Source: Galbitalea soli (GTDB lineage: Bacteria > Actinomycetota > Actinomycetes > Actinomycetales > Microbacteriaceae). From it: a stretch of DNA of 64,000 nt. A model generated the notes under the pieces. It had not been told where the DNA came from, did no database searches, and saw only the letters and a list, made by a program, of their open reading frames with translations. The stretch lies in NCBI RefSeq assembly GCF_010686725.1, contig NZ_JAAGWZ010000001.1, forward strand, positions 496,001 to 560,000, given 5' to 3'. This document shows positions 41,868 to 51,134 of the stretch, one piece after another. Position 1 is the stretch's first letter, and each line of letters starts with the position of its first letter. Made by a program: the position numbers and the translations under genes.

Positions 41868-43097
41868 GTGGCAACAGACGATCAGGCTCCCTGGGGGCGT
41901 GTCGACGAGACGGGCACCGTCTTCGTTCGCGACGCAACCGGCGAACGGGCCGTCGGCCAGTATCCCGACGGCACCCCCGAGGAGGCGCTCGCCTACTTCG
42001 AACGCAAATTCACGGAGCTTGCCGGCCAAGTGACGCTGCTCGAGCAGCGCGCCAAGCGCGGTGCACCCGCAGCCGACATCGCGAAGACCGTGCAGTCGCT
42101 CATGACGACCGTCGCCACGGCGAACGCGGTGGGCAACCTCGCCGCCTTGACGACCCGCCTCGAGGCCCTCGGCGGCACGGTGACCGAACTGACCGAGAAG
42201 CAGAGCGAAGAGGCCAAGGCCGCGGTCGCGTCGGCGCTCGCCGAGCGGGAGGCGCTCGTCGTCGAGGCCGAGAAGCTCGCGGCGGCCGATCCGGCGAAGG
42301 CCCAGTGGAAGCAGGTGGGCGCGGCCATCGACGACATCTTCGCCCGCTGGCAGAAGCACCAGCAGGACGGACCGCGGCTGCCGAAGACCGAGAGCAACGA
42401 GCTCTGGAAGCGGTTCCGTGCCGCGCGAGCGACGATCGACCAGCACCGCAAGGCCTTCTTCGCCGAGCTCGACAACTCGCACAAAGACGCCCGGGCCCGC
42501 AAGCAGGAGCTCGTCGGCAAGGCCGAGGCCCTCGTCGCGAAGGGCGCGGACGCGATTCCCGCCTATCGCGCGCTCCTCGATGACTGGAAGCTCTCCGGGC
42601 GCGCCGGCAAGAAGCTCGACGACGCGCTCTGGGCGAAGTTCAAGGCGGCGGGCGACGCGATCTACGCCGCGAAGTCCGAGGTCGATGCCCGCGAGAACGT
42701 GGAGTTCGAGGGAAACCTCGAGGCCAAGCTCGCGCTGCTCGCCGAGGCCGAGCCACTGCTCACCGAGACCGACCGTACCCGGGCGAAGGAGACCCTGCTG
42801 GGGATCCAGCGGCGCTGGGACGCCATCGGCAAGGTTCCGCGCGACAAGGTCAAGACCGTCGAGGATCGCCTGCGTCGCGTCGAGGCGGCCGTCAAGAAGC
42901 TCGACGAGGAGCACTGGCAGCGCAACAACCCCGAGAAGCAGGCGCGCTCCCAGGGGCTCGCGAGCCAGTTGCACGACGCGATCGAGCGTCTGGAACGGGA
43001 GCTCGCCGAGGCGCAGGCCACGGGCGACGCGAAGAAGGTCAAGGATGCCCAGGAGGCGCTCGACGCCCGGAAGATCTGGCTCGACGCTCTTCGCTGA
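41868..43097 (+). CDS. DUF349 coiled-coil protein
   Basis: 409 residues, GTG start with AAGGTG upstream. The protein is rich in Ala, Glu, Lys and Arg and nearly all helical, with several DUF349 repeats recognised by patterns such as WKQVGAAIDDIFARWQ, LWKRFRAARATIDQHR, LDDALWAKFKAAGDAIY and LLGIQRRWDAIGKVPRD. The N-terminal 70 residues (WGRVDETGTVFVRD, REVGQYPDG-like) form a short conserved head. It has no enzyme motif and no signal peptide. The family is widespread in actinobacteria near relA, and its role is not established. Confidence 0.88.
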   Translation: MATDDQAPWGRVDETGTVFVRDATGERAVGQYPDGTPEEALAYFERKFTELAGQVTLLEQRAKRGAPAADIAKTVQSLMTTVATANAVGNLAALTTRLEALGGTVTELTEKQSEEAKAAVASALAEREALVVEAEKLAAADPAKAQWKQVGAAIDDIFARWQKHQQDGPRLPKTESNELWKRFRAARATIDQHRKAFFAELDNSHKDARARKQELVGKAEALVAKGADAIPAYRALLDDWKLSGRAGKKLDDALWAKFKAAGDAIYAAKSEVDARENVEFEGNLEAKLALLAEAEPLLTETDRTRAKETLLGIQRRWDAIGKVPRDKVKTVEDRLRRVEAAVKKLDEEHWQRNNPEKQARSQGLASQLHDAIERLERELAEAQATGDAKKVKDAQEALDARKIWLDALR

Positions 43098-43184
43098 CGC
43101 TCACGGCAGGCTCTCCTCCGCTGCGACGAGCTCGTGGAACTTCTCCACAGTCCGCGGTCTCGCACGCCCGCGCTAACGGCACGG

Positions 43185-43199
43185 CGACGAGACTCGTCG
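43185..43199 (+). repeat. Palindrome directly before the AbiEi-like gene
   Basis: CGACGAG-A-CTCGTCG, 7-bp arms, ends 2 nt before the ATG at 43202, where a Shine-Dalgarno would be expected. It could be an operator or a structure that limits translation. Confidence 0.45.
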
Positions 43200-43201
43200 T
43201 C

Positions 43202-43894
43202 ATGGCCCGTCTATCGCCCCTGCTGAGCACCCGGGAATTTCCCGTGGCCGAACTCGCCGCCCTCCGGCTGGACGGAGAGGGTTACCCGGTCGACGAGTGC
43301 GTCGCCCCCCTCGACGAGGTGCCGAGCGCGCACCAGCGCGCACTCGCTCTCACCGGGCATCTGCCCGCTCGATCGATCGCGGAGCTCGACACCGCGGCGT
43401 GGGTCTGGGGCGCCCTCCCGGATCCCCCGCCCGTGCACACCGTCTGCCTGGACATCGAGGCTCGGGCCCGCATCGCGCCGTCGCATCGCCTCCGCGTTCG
43501 CGAGGTGGTGCTCGATACGGCGGACGTGTGCCGAGTGGGCCTCCTCGCCCTCACCAGTCCGCTCCGCACCGCGGTCGACCTCGCGCGCATTCGAACCTGC
43601 TGGGATCGATCCGACCACGAAATGCTGCGAGCCCTCATGAGCATCGGGCGATTCGACGCCGAAGAGTTCGCGGCGATGCTCACTCGCCGACGCAACCTCC
43701 CGCGAAAGCGCGAGGCTCTCCAGCGGCTCGCTCTGGTCGGTTCCGCCGACGGTACCGCGGGCCGCTCAGCCCTGACTGACCCGGTAGACGTCGTACACGG
43801 CATCGATGCGGCGCACCGCGTTGAGAACCCGGTCGAGGTGCGTCGTGTCGCCCATCTCGAACACGAAGCGGCTGAGCGCCAGTCGATCGCGTGA
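43202..43894 (+). CDS. AbiEi-like conserved protein with antisense 3' extension
   Basis: 230 residues. The central part contains VVLDTADVCRVGLLALTSPLRTAVDLAR, of which the TSPLRTAVDLAR motif is typical of actinobacterial AbiEi/DUF559-associated proteins, and a helical end RRRNLPRKREALQRL. Nuclease residues are not evident. The last 40-45 residues are encoded opposite the relA 3' end, since no stop occurs until 43894 while relA ends at 43766. The original C-terminus may have been lost. A cognate toxin gene is not adjacent, so a toxin-antitoxin role is unproven. Confidence 0.6.
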   Translation: MARLSPLLSTREFPVAELAALRLDGEGYPVDECVAPLDEVPSAHQRALALTGHLPARSIAELDTAAWVWGALPDPPPVHTVCLDIEARARIAPSHRLRVREVVLDTADVCRVGLLALTSPLRTAVDLARIRTCWDRSDHEMLRALMSIGRFDAEEFAAMLTRRRNLPRKREALQRLALVGSADGTAGRSALTDPVDVVHGIDAAHRVENPVEVRRVAHLEHEAAERQSIA

Positions 43895-46015
43895 CGTCGA
43901 CACGGTCGCCGACAGGATGTTGACGTGATTCTCGCTGAGGACCCGCGTGACGTCCGACAACAGACCGGAGCGGTCGAGCGCCTCCACCTGAATCTGCACG
44001 AGGAACACGCTCTTCGAGGAGGGAGCCCACTCCACATCGATCATGCGCTCCGGCTCGCTCAGCAACGACTGCACGTTGTGGCAATCGGCGCGATGCACCG
44101 ACACACCCGCCCCCCTGGTGACGAACCCGACGATCGCATCACCGGGAACCGGAGTGCAGCACTTGGCGAGCTTCACCAGGATGTCCGGGGCACCCCGCAC
44201 GAGCACTCCCGAATCGCTGTGCCGGATCTCGCGCGACCGCTGGCTGGGAGCGAAGACGAATTCGGTGTCCTCCGCCTCGGCCTCCGACTGGAGTGAGGCG
44301 ACGACTTTCTCGATCACCGACTGTGTCGAGACGTGGCCCTCGCCGACGGCGGCGTAGAGCGCGGAGACGTCCTCGTAGCGCATCTGGGCCGCCACCTCGG
44401 CGAAGGAGTCCTGGCTCATCAGCTTCTGCAGGGGAAGGTTCTGCTTGCGCATGGCGCGCGCGATCGCATCCTTGCCCTGCTCGATCGCCTCTTCGCGTCG
44501 CTCGGTCTTGAACCACTGACGGATCTTGTTCCGCGCCCGGGGGCTTTTGACGAAACTGAGCCAGTCCTGGCTCGGGGCCGCGTCGGGGTTCTTCGACGTG
44601 AACACCTCGACCGAGTCACCGCTGACCAGCTCGCTCTCGAGGGGCACGAGCCGGCCGTTGACCTTGGCGCCCATCGTTCGGTGCCCGACCTCGGTGTGCA
44701 CCGCGTAGGCGAAGTCGACGGGCGTCGCGCCCGCGGGCAGCCCGATGACCTTGCCCTGCGGAGTGAAGACGTAGACCTCCTTCGCGCCGATCTCGAAGCG
44801 CAGCGAGTCGAGGAACTCGCTCGGGTCGCTCGTCTCCGCCTGCCAGTCGGAGATGTGCGCGAGCCACGCCATCTCCGCGTCCTTCTGGGGCGCCGCGGTG
44901 TCGTTCTTTCCGCCGTTGACGCGCTCTTTGTACTTCCAGTGCGCGGCGACGCCGAACTCCGCACGGCGGTGCATCTCGGGGGTGCGGATCTGGATCTCGA
45001 CGGCGCGACCCTGAGGACCGATCACCGTCGTGTGCAGCGACTGGTAGAGGTTGAACTTGGGGGTCGCGATGTAGTCCTTGAATCGCCCCGGGATCGGTGT
45101 CCAGCGGGCGTGGATCGAGCCGAGCACGGCGTAGCAGTCGCGCACCGAGTTGACCAGAACGCGAATGCCGACGAGGTCGTAGATCTCGTCGAAGTCGCGA
45201 CCGCGCACGATCATCTTCTGATAGATCGAGTAGTACTGCTTCGGCCGACCGACCACGGTCCCCTTGATCTTTGCCGATTTGAGGTCGTCGGTGACCGCCT
45301 CGATCACCTGCTGCACGAACTCCTCGCGCTGCGGTGTGCGTTGCTTCACGAGGCTTTCGATCTCGACGTACAGCTTCGGATACAGCACCGAGAAGCTGAG
45401 GTCTTCCAACTCCCACTTGATGGTCTGGATGCCCAGCCGGTGTGCGAGCGGTGCGTAGATCTCGAGCGTCTCCTGCGCCTTGCGCGTCGCGGATGCTTCC
45501 TCGACGAAACCCCAGGTGCGCGCGTTGTGCAGCCGGTCCGCGAGTTTGATCACGAGGACGCGGATGTCCTTGGACATCGCGACCACCATCTTGCGCACGG
45601 TCTCGGCCTGAGCGCTGTCGCCGTACTTCAGCTTGTCGAGCTTGGTGACCCCGTCGACGAGCATCGCGACTTCGTCGCCGAAGTCGCGGCGCAGCATGTC
45701 GAGGGTGTAGTCGGTGTCCTCGACCGTGTCATGCAGGAGGGCGGCCGCGAGGGTCTTCGTTCCGATTCCGAGGTCGGCGAGGATCTGGGCGACAGCGACC
45801 GGGTGCGTGATGTAAGGCTCGCCGCTCTTGCGCTTCTGACCCGCGTGCGCCTTCTCCGCCACGGCATACGCACGCTCGATGAGCGCAATGTCTGCCTTGG
45901 GATGGTGCAGGCGCACGGTCTTGATCAGTGTGTCGACGGCGCCGGACGGCTGCGCACGAGAAAAGATGCGCGGAATCAGCGCCCGCCGCGAGGGCGTCGA
46001 TGTGTCCGCGCTCAT
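43766..46015 (-). CDS. relA: Bifunctional (p)ppGpp synthetase/hydrolase RelA/SpoT (Rel)
   Basis: 749 residues from the ATG at 46015, chosen because GAGGAGG lies 4-5 nt upstream. A TTG 7 codons earlier would contain that Shine-Dalgarno. The hydrolase HD domain shows LLHDTVEDTDYTLD (His95-Asp96) and KLADRLHNART. The synthetase domain has RGRDFDEIYDLVGIRVLV and the RFKDYIATPK segment typical of bifunctional Rel. TGS (VYVFTPQGKVIGLPAGATPVDFAY), zinc-finger-like and C-terminal ACT domains follow. It controls the stringent response. It lies after secF. Confidence 0.97.
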   Translation of the reverse strand: MSADTSTPSRRALIPRIFSRAQPSGAVDTLIKTVRLHHPKADIALIERAYAVAEKAHAGQKRKSGEPYITHPVAVAQILADLGIGTKTLAAALLHDTVEDTDYTLDMLRRDFGDEVAMLVDGVTKLDKLKYGDSAQAETVRKMVVAMSKDIRVLVIKLADRLHNARTWGFVEEASATRKAQETLEIYAPLAHRLGIQTIKWELEDLSFSVLYPKLYVEIESLVKQRTPQREEFVQQVIEAVTDDLKSAKIKGTVVGRPKQYYSIYQKMIVRGRDFDEIYDLVGIRVLVNSVRDCYAVLGSIHARWTPIPGRFKDYIATPKFNLYQSLHTTVIGPQGRAVEIQIRTPEMHRRAEFGVAAHWKYKERVNGGKNDTAAPQKDAEMAWLAHISDWQAETSDPSEFLDSLRFEIGAKEVYVFTPQGKVIGLPAGATPVDFAYAVHTEVGHRTMGAKVNGRLVPLESELVSGDSVEVFTSKNPDAAPSQDWLSFVKSPRARNKIRQWFKTERREEAIEQGKDAIARAMRKQNLPLQKLMSQDSFAEVAAQMRYEDVSALYAAVGEGHVSTQSVIEKVVASLQSEAEAEDTEFVFAPSQRSREIRHSDSGVLVRGAPDILVKLAKCCTPVPGDAIVGFVTRGAGVSVHRADCHNVQSLLSEPERMIDVEWAPSSKSVFLVQIQVEALDRSGLLSDVTRVLSENHVNILSATVSTSRDRLALSRFVFEMGDTTHLDRVLNAVRRIDAVYDVYRVSQG

Positions 46016-46035
46016 CTCGCCTCCTCTATCAGCCA

Positions 46036-46041
46036 ATTGTA
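46036..46041 (-). promoter_or_regulatory. Candidate relA -10 box
   Basis: TACAAT on the minus strand. The predicted start near 46029 would leave a leader of about 14 nt that just includes the relA Shine-Dalgarno. No good -35 is present. Confidence 0.45.
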
Positions 46042-46098
46042 GGCGCGCACACGCCAGCTCGCCGTGGCGTGGTCAGAGGCACAGGAGGGCAAGACCGC

Positions 46099-47094
46099 CT
46101 ACCGCACCGCGCCGGAGGTCGTGCGGGCGACAGTGGTCTTCGTCGTGTGCGTCTTGATGTCTTTCTCGCCCTCTCGCAGCTTGGAGTAGAGCGGGGCCGC
46201 GATGAAGATCGTCGAGTACGTGCCGGCCAGAATTCCGACGAAGAGGGCGAGCGAGATGTCGCGGAGGGTGCCCGCTCCCAGCAGCAGTGCGCCGATGAAG
46301 AGGATCGCTCCGACCGGCAGCAGCGCGACGACCGAGGTGTTGATCGAGCGCACGAGCGTCTGATTGACCGCCAGATTGACGGTTTCGGCGAAGGTGCGGA
46401 CCGAGCCGACGTCTTCGCTCGTGTTCTCGCGGATCTTGTCGAAGACGACGACGGTGTCGTACAGCGAGTAACCGAGGATCGTCAGGAAGCCGATGACCGC
46501 GGCCGGTGTGACCTCGAACCCGAGGATGGCGTATACCCCCGCGGTGATCACGAGGTCGTGGATGAGCGCAACGAGCGCCGCCACCGACATCTTCCAGGTG
46601 CGGAAGTAGAGGGCCATCACGAGCGCCGCGAGGACGAGGAACACCACGAGAGCGCGAACCGCCTGGCCGGTGATGTCCGCGCCCCAGCTCGCGCCGATGA
46701 AGGACGAGGTGATGCTCTTCTCCGGGTTGGCGACGTGATAGGCCTTCGCGAGGGCAGCCGTGACCTGGTCCGTCTGGGCTGTCGTGAGTTGTGGCGTCTG
46801 CACCCGGACCGAGTTGCCGCCGACGATCGCGACGGTGGGCGTCGAGTTCGGCACGACACTGTTGTAGGCCTGAGTGCCCGGCACGGTGCTCGGATTGGAT
46901 CCGACGTTCGAGACGGTGAACTCCGACCCGCCGCGGAACTCGATGCCGAAGTTGAAGCCCTTGACCAGCGGAACGATGATCGCGATCGCCACGAACACGA
47001 AGGCGATCGTGAACCAGATCTTCCGACGACCGACGATGTTGAACGACCGTGCGCCGGTGTACAGGTCGTTACCGAACTTGGAGAAGCTCGCCAT
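46099..47094 (-). CDS. secF: Protein translocase subunit SecF
   Basis: 331 residues with six membrane spans: one near residues 26-46, a periplasmic loop to about 135, then five spans. The signature FNFGIEFRGGSEFTV and DTVVVFDKIREN are intact. SecF works with SecD to use the proton gradient late in protein export. The ATG overlaps the secD stop (TGATG). The tail is basic and Thr-rich. Confidence 0.96.
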   Translation of the reverse strand: MASFSKFGNDLYTGARSFNIVGRRKIWFTIAFVFVAIAIIVPLVKGFNFGIEFRGGSEFTVSNVGSNPSTVPGTQAYNSVVPNSTPTVAIVGGNSVRVQTPQLTTAQTDQVTAALAKAYHVANPEKSITSSFIGASWGADITGQAVRALVVFLVLAALVMALYFRTWKMSVAALVALIHDLVITAGVYAILGFEVTPAAVIGFLTILGYSLYDTVVVFDKIRENTSEDVGSVRTFAETVNLAVNQTLVRSINTSVVALLPVGAILFIGALLLGAGTLRDISLALFVGILAGTYSTIFIAAPLYSKLREGEKDIKTHTTKTTVARTTSGAVR

Positions 47095-48800
47095 CAGGAG
47101 TCCTTTCCTGCTGCGCGTTTCGCCTCGGCGTCTGCCGCCTTGCGCTCCGCGATGGTCTGTCGACGCTGGGCTTCACGCGAAGCGCCCGCCGTCTTGCCGG
47201 TTGCGACGGCGGGGCTACGGAACTGGGCACGGCCGCGATAGACCGCACCGAGTGCGTTCGGGTCGAGCCCCGAGAAGCGGTGACCCTCTGAGAAGAAGCG
47301 CGTGCGTGCGATGAGTTGCATCACGGGGTGGGTGAAGAGCGAGACGACGATGACGTCGATGATCGTGGTGAGTCCGAGCGTGAGCGCGAATCCGCGAACG
47401 TTTCCGACCGCGAGGAGGAACAGCACCAGAGCAGCGAGGAAGTTGACCGTGTCCGACGCCAGCACGGTTCGAATGGCGCGCTTCCACCCCGCCTCGACCG
47501 CCGACTCGAGGGCGCGCCCGTCGCGCAATTCGTCACGGATCCGCTCGAAGTAGACGATGAACGAGTCCGCGGTGATGCCGATCGCGACGATCAGGCCGGC
47601 GACACCCGCGAGGGAGAGTCGGTAGCCCTGCTGCCACGACAGGTAGGTCACGAAGAGGTAGGTGATGATCGCGGCGATGACGAGGGACCCCACGGTCACG
47701 ATCGCGAGCACTCGATACTGCAGCAGTGAGTACAGCACGACCAGGATGAGCCCGATGAGACCGGCCAGCAGCCCGCTCAGAAGTGACGAGGTGCCGAGGG
47801 TGGCCGAGATCTGATCGACGCTCTGCGTGGTGAAGTTGATCGGGAGTGCGCCGAACTTGAGCTGGTCGGCGAGAGTCTTCGACGACTGCTGGGTGAAGGA
47901 TCCCGTGATCTGCGGCGCCTTGGTCACGCCCTGGACGACCGGGGCCGTGATGACCCGCCCATCGAGGACGACAGCGAACTGATTGCGCGGACTCTCGAGG
48001 CCGATGAGCCGGGTCGACACCGCCTCGAACTTGGTACCGCCGTTGCCGCTGAAGGTGATGTTGACGGCCCACTGCCCGGTGGTCGCGCCCTGGCTGGTGA
48101 CGACCTGCGAGCTCGAGGCGTTGGTGATGTCGGTGCCCGACACCTCCACCGGGCCGAGGATGTACTTGTAGACACCGTCGGCGTCACAGGCGATCAGCGG
48201 CTGGTTGTCTGGGGCCAGGTTCGCGTTGGCCGCCGCCGTGCTCTTGCAGTCGTAGGTGGCGAACTGCTGCTGGAGCGCGGGCGTGACGTAGGCGAGGTCG
48301 CTGGCGTTCGTCGGCTTCGTCGACGGCGTGGACTGCGGCGCGGGAGTCGCGCTGGGGCTCGCACTCGGGCTCGCGGAGTTCGACGTGCTCGAGCTCGCCG
48401 CATCCGTCACGAGAACGGCGCGGAAGGTGAGCTTGGCCGCCTTCGTGATGCGGGATTTCGTCTGCTCGTCGAGAGTTCCCGGGATCGACACGACGACCTG
48501 CTCGTTGCCGTTGCTGCCCTGCGTGTTGATCTCGGACTCGCTCACACCTGCCGCGTCGATGCGCTCACGGATGATCGCCACAGCCTGCGTCAACTGATCC
48601 GAGGTGACCTGCTGACCGCTGGCGAGCTCCGGCTGGAGGATGATCTGGGTGCCGCCCTCGAGGTCGAGCGCGAGCTTCGGGACGAGTTCGTCCTTCTGGA
48701 AGATCGCACCGTAGGCATTGAGGCCGACGAGAGCGACGATGATGACAGCGAGCCACGCCAGGGAGCGCCATGCCTTCTTGGCCGGAGTGGTTCTTGCCAC
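47094..48800 (-). CDS. secD: Protein translocase subunit SecD
   Basis: 568 residues, six spans. Signatures: LALDLEGGTQIILQPE, LGLESPRNQFAVVLDG-type P1 segment and ADSFIVYFERIRDELR. A low-complexity Ser/Pro/Ala/Thr stretch (residues 135-167) interrupts the large periplasmic domain. The C-terminus past the last span (about 70 residues) is Ala/Arg-rich and cytoplasmic. Start is GTG without a clear Shine-Dalgarno, 95 nt after yajC. It pairs with secF. Confidence 0.95.
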   Translation of the reverse strand: MARTTPAKKAWRSLAWLAVIIVALVGLNAYGAIFQKDELVPKLALDLEGGTQIILQPELASGQQVTSDQLTQAVAIIRERIDAAGVSESEINTQGSNGNEQVVVSIPGTLDEQTKSRITKAAKLTFRAVLVTDAASSSTSNSASPSASPSATPAPQSTPSTKPTNASDLAYVTPALQQQFATYDCKSTAAANANLAPDNQPLIACDADGVYKYILGPVEVSGTDITNASSSQVVTSQGATTGQWAVNITFSGNGGTKFEAVSTRLIGLESPRNQFAVVLDGRVITAPVVQGVTKAPQITGSFTQQSSKTLADQLKFGALPINFTTQSVDQISATLGTSSLLSGLLAGLIGLILVVLYSLLQYRVLAIVTVGSLVIAAIITYLFVTYLSWQQGYRLSLAGVAGLIVAIGITADSFIVYFERIRDELRDGRALESAVEAGWKRAIRTVLASDTVNFLAALVLFLLAVGNVRGFALTLGLTTIIDVIVVSLFTHPVMQLIARTRFFSEGHRFSGLDPNALGAVYRGRAQFRSPAVATGKTAGASREAQRRQTIAERKAADAEAKRAAGKDS

Positions 48801-48895
48801 CAGGGAAACTCAGCTTTCTGTCGGCGCACCGTCGCCATCGGGCGGACGGACGAGGAAGTCGGCGGGCTTACGCCGGCCGCAGACCAGATTAGTGG

Positions 48896-49351
48896 TTAGT
48901 CGGTCGACTTCTTGGTGGCGCGACGCGCCGGCTTCTCGGTGTCGGTCGTCGTGCGCTCACCGAACTGGGGCTCGTCCTGCGCCTCCAGCTGCTTCGCCGA
49001 ATCGGCCTCGCGCTCCGCGGCCTCGCGGTTGGCGCGCTCCATGGCCTCCTCGACCGAACGCGGAGCGTCCGAGTCGATCTCGTCCGGCGTCACGACCTTG
49101 GAGAGGGTCTGACGGTGCACCTTGACGATCGTGCCGGGCGTCACCTCGACCTCGGCGACATTGGTGACCTCGTCCACGGAGACGAGGGTGCCGAAGAGAC
49201 CGAAGTTGGTCATGATCTCGGCGCCGGGCACCATTTGCTTCTTCTGCTCCTCGAGCATGGCCTTGCGCTTGCGGCTGTTACGGAACATCACGAACACCAG
49301 CCCCACTGCGACGACGATGAGGATGATGTTGAAAACGGTGTTCTGGTCCAT
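48896..49351 (-). CDS. yajC: Sec translocase accessory protein YajC
   Basis: 151 residues. A single N-terminal span (residues 7-23) is followed by RNSRKRKAMLEEQ and the YajC core PGAEIMTNFGLFGTLVSVD, VEVTPGTIVKVHRQ. The charged tail of about 60 residues is longer than in E. coli. It associates with SecDF. GGAAGG precedes the ATG. The gene has its own promoter candidate upstream. Confidence 0.93.
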   Translation of the reverse strand: MDQNTVFNIILIVVAVGLVFVMFRNSRKRKAMLEEQKKQMVPGAEIMTNFGLFGTLVSVDEVTNVAEVEVTPGTIVKVHRQTLSKVVTPDEIDSDAPRSVEEAMERANREAAEREADSAKQLEAQDEPQFGERTTTDTEKPARRATKKSTD

Positions 49352-49400
49352 GGAAACCTTCCGGGGAGTCTTGGGGGCCGGGTCAGTCTAGAGGGACTGC

Positions 49401-49424
49401 CACAGGGGCCACCTGTGAATTATA
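49401..49424 (-). promoter_or_regulatory. yajC promoter -10 with overlapping palindrome
   Basis: A perfect TATAAT lies at 49424-49419 (minus), about 65 nt before yajC. One base further, CACAGG (49401-49406) and CCTGTG (49412-49417) form a 6-bp inverted repeat with a 5 nt centre, covering the expected start site, so an operator is possible. The -35 region is GC-rich with no clear match. Confidence 0.45.
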
Positions 49425-49455
49425 GGTCACCCCTGCGCGGCCACCCGGACCGGGC

Positions 49456-50505
49456 TCAGCCGAGCTCGCTGTCGAAGAGGGTCTCGGCGCCCGCGCGGGC
49501 GATGCCGAAGTGCTCCCAGGCGCGCTTCGTCGCGACGCGACCGCGCGGCGTGCGGATGAGGAGACCGATCCGCACGAGGAACGGCTCGACGACCGACTCG
49601 ATCGTCTCCGCCTCCTCGCCCACCGAGACCGCGAGGGTGCTGAGCCCGACCGGCCCGCCGTCGAATCGGTTCAGGATGATCTCCATCACCGCACGGTCGA
49701 GCCGGTCCAGGCCCAGCGCGTCCACGTCATAGAGCTCGAGTGCCGCGTGCACCGCGTCGAGGCCGGAGACCCGGTCGTGCACGAGCGAGTAGTCCCGAAC
49801 TCGCCGCAGCAGGCGGTTCGCGATGCGCGGCGTGCCCCGGCAGCGCCCCGCGATCTCGGCGAGCGCTCGGCCGTCGATGTCGAGACCCAGCAGGAGCGAA
49901 GCACGATGCAGCACCTGCTCCAATTCCGACTCGTCATAGAACTCGAGGTGCGCCGTGAAACCGAAACGGTCTCGCAGGGGGTTCGGCAGCAGCCCGGATC
50001 GGGTCGTCGCTCCCACGAGGGTGAACGGAGCGAGGTCGAGCGGGATCGACGTCGCTCCCGCCCCCTTCCCGACCATGATGTCGATGCGGAAGTCCTCCAT
50101 CGCGAGGTACAGCATCTCTTCGGCCGAACGCGCCATGCGATGGATCTCGTCGATGAAGAGCACCTCGCCCGGCGTCAACGACGACAGCAGTGCGGCGAGA
50201 TCTCCGGCGTGCTGGATGGCCGGTCCGCTGGACATGCGCAACGGTCGATCGCTCTCGTGGGCGACGATCATCGCGAGGGTCGTCTTGCCGAGACCGGGCG
50301 GCCCCGCGAGCAGGATGTGGTCGGGCGTGCGGTTCTGGATCGCAGCCGCGCGCAGGAGCAACTGCAACTGTCCCCGCACCTTGCTCTGGCCCACGAACTC
50401 GCCGAGCGATCTCGGGCGCAGCGCACCCTCGAAGGCGAGTTCCGCCTCCGATTCGGGCAAGGGCCGGAGCACCGGTTCACCGGCGAACGACACGTCCTCG
50501 CTCAT
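49456..50505 (-). CDS. ruvB: Holliday junction branch migration helicase RuvB
   Basis: 349 residues from the ATG at 50505, overlapping the ruvA stop as ATGA. Walker [12 protein letters not shown], Walker B FIDEIHRM, sensor 1 [17 protein letters not shown] and a winged-helix C-terminal domain ending with [13 protein letters not shown]. It drives branch migration with RuvA. Confidence 0.98.
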   Translation of the reverse strand: MSEDVSFAGEPVLRPLPESEAELAFEGALRPRSLGEFVGQSKVRGQLQLLLRAAAIQNRTPDHILLAGPPGLGKTTLAMIVAHESDRPLRMSSGPAIQHAGDLAALLSSLTPGEVLFIDEIHRMARSAEEMLYLAMEDFRIDIMVGKGAGATSIPLDLAPFTLVGATTRSGLLPNPLRDRFGFTAHLEFYDESELEQVLHRASLLLGLDIDGRALAEIAGRCRGTPRIANRLLRRVRDYSLVHDRVSGLDAVHAALELYDVDALGLDRLDRAVMEIILNRFDGGPVGLSTLAVSVGEEAETIESVVEPFLVRIGLLIRTPRGRVATKRAWEHFGIARAGAETLFDSELG

Positions 50506-51134
50506 TCGCGACCAGCTCCCCCCGCGGCCGGCTGCGGCTGCGCGGGTCCGAGCCGGGTGAGCGCGAGGCGCAGGAGTGCGGGGACGGCACCGCGCTCGGC
50601 CTCGGTCGCACCGGCGACGGCCTCCTCGACGGCTGCAACCGCGGCGCGTTCGTTCCAGCCCAGGCCGACAAGGGCGGCGAGGACGCTGTCGCTCACCGAG
50701 CCCGTCGCCGCGGCGGTTCGGCCCACCGCGGGAGCGATGGCGAGCTTCCCGGCCAGCGACAGGATGATCAGCTTCGCCGTCTTCGGCCCGATGCCGCTGA
50801 CCTTCCGGAACGCTCCGTCGTCGTCCGTCGCGATCGCCTGCGCGATCTGGCCGGGGTTCATCGCGGCGAGCACACCCATCGCGGACTTCGGGCCGACCCC
50901 CGTCACGCCCCGCAGCGCGTCGAACACCGTGAGCTCGTCGGCGTCGGTGAAGCCGAAGAGACTCAGGTCGTCTTCGCGCACGATGAGGGCCGTCCGCAGG
51001 CGCGCTTCCGCTCCGACCCGCAGTGCGAGCGCATGCTGCGGGGTGATCTGCACGGAGAGCCCCACTCCCCCGACCTCGATGACCGCGGTCGTTCCCGCGA
51101 CGGCCAACACGGTGCCGCGCAGAGAAGAGATCAT
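50502..51134 (-). CDS. ruvA: Holliday junction DNA-binding protein RuvA
   Basis: 210 residues. The OB fold is seen in [23 protein letters not shown]. The helix-hairpin-helix pair [14 protein letters not shown] and [15 protein letters not shown] binds the junction, and the C-terminal RuvB-interacting domain lies in the last 60 residues. The ATG overlaps the ruvC stop (ATGA). Confidence 0.97.
   Translation of the reverse strand: MISSLRGTVLAVAGTTAVIEVGGVGLSVQITPQHALALRVGAEARLRTALIVREDDLSLFGFTDADELTVFDALRGVTGVGPKSAMGVLAAMNPGQIAQAIATDDDGAFRKVSGIGPKTAKLIILSLAGKLAIAPAVGRTAAATGSVSDSVLAALVGLGWNERAAVAAVEEAVAGATEAERGAVPALLRLALTRLGPAQPQPAAGGAGRE

Noticed and set aside
43202-43766. Complete toxin-antitoxin system
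   Set aside because: The AbiEi-like motif is present but no nucleotidyltransferase toxin (AbiEii) is adjacent. Neighbours are DUF349 and relA.
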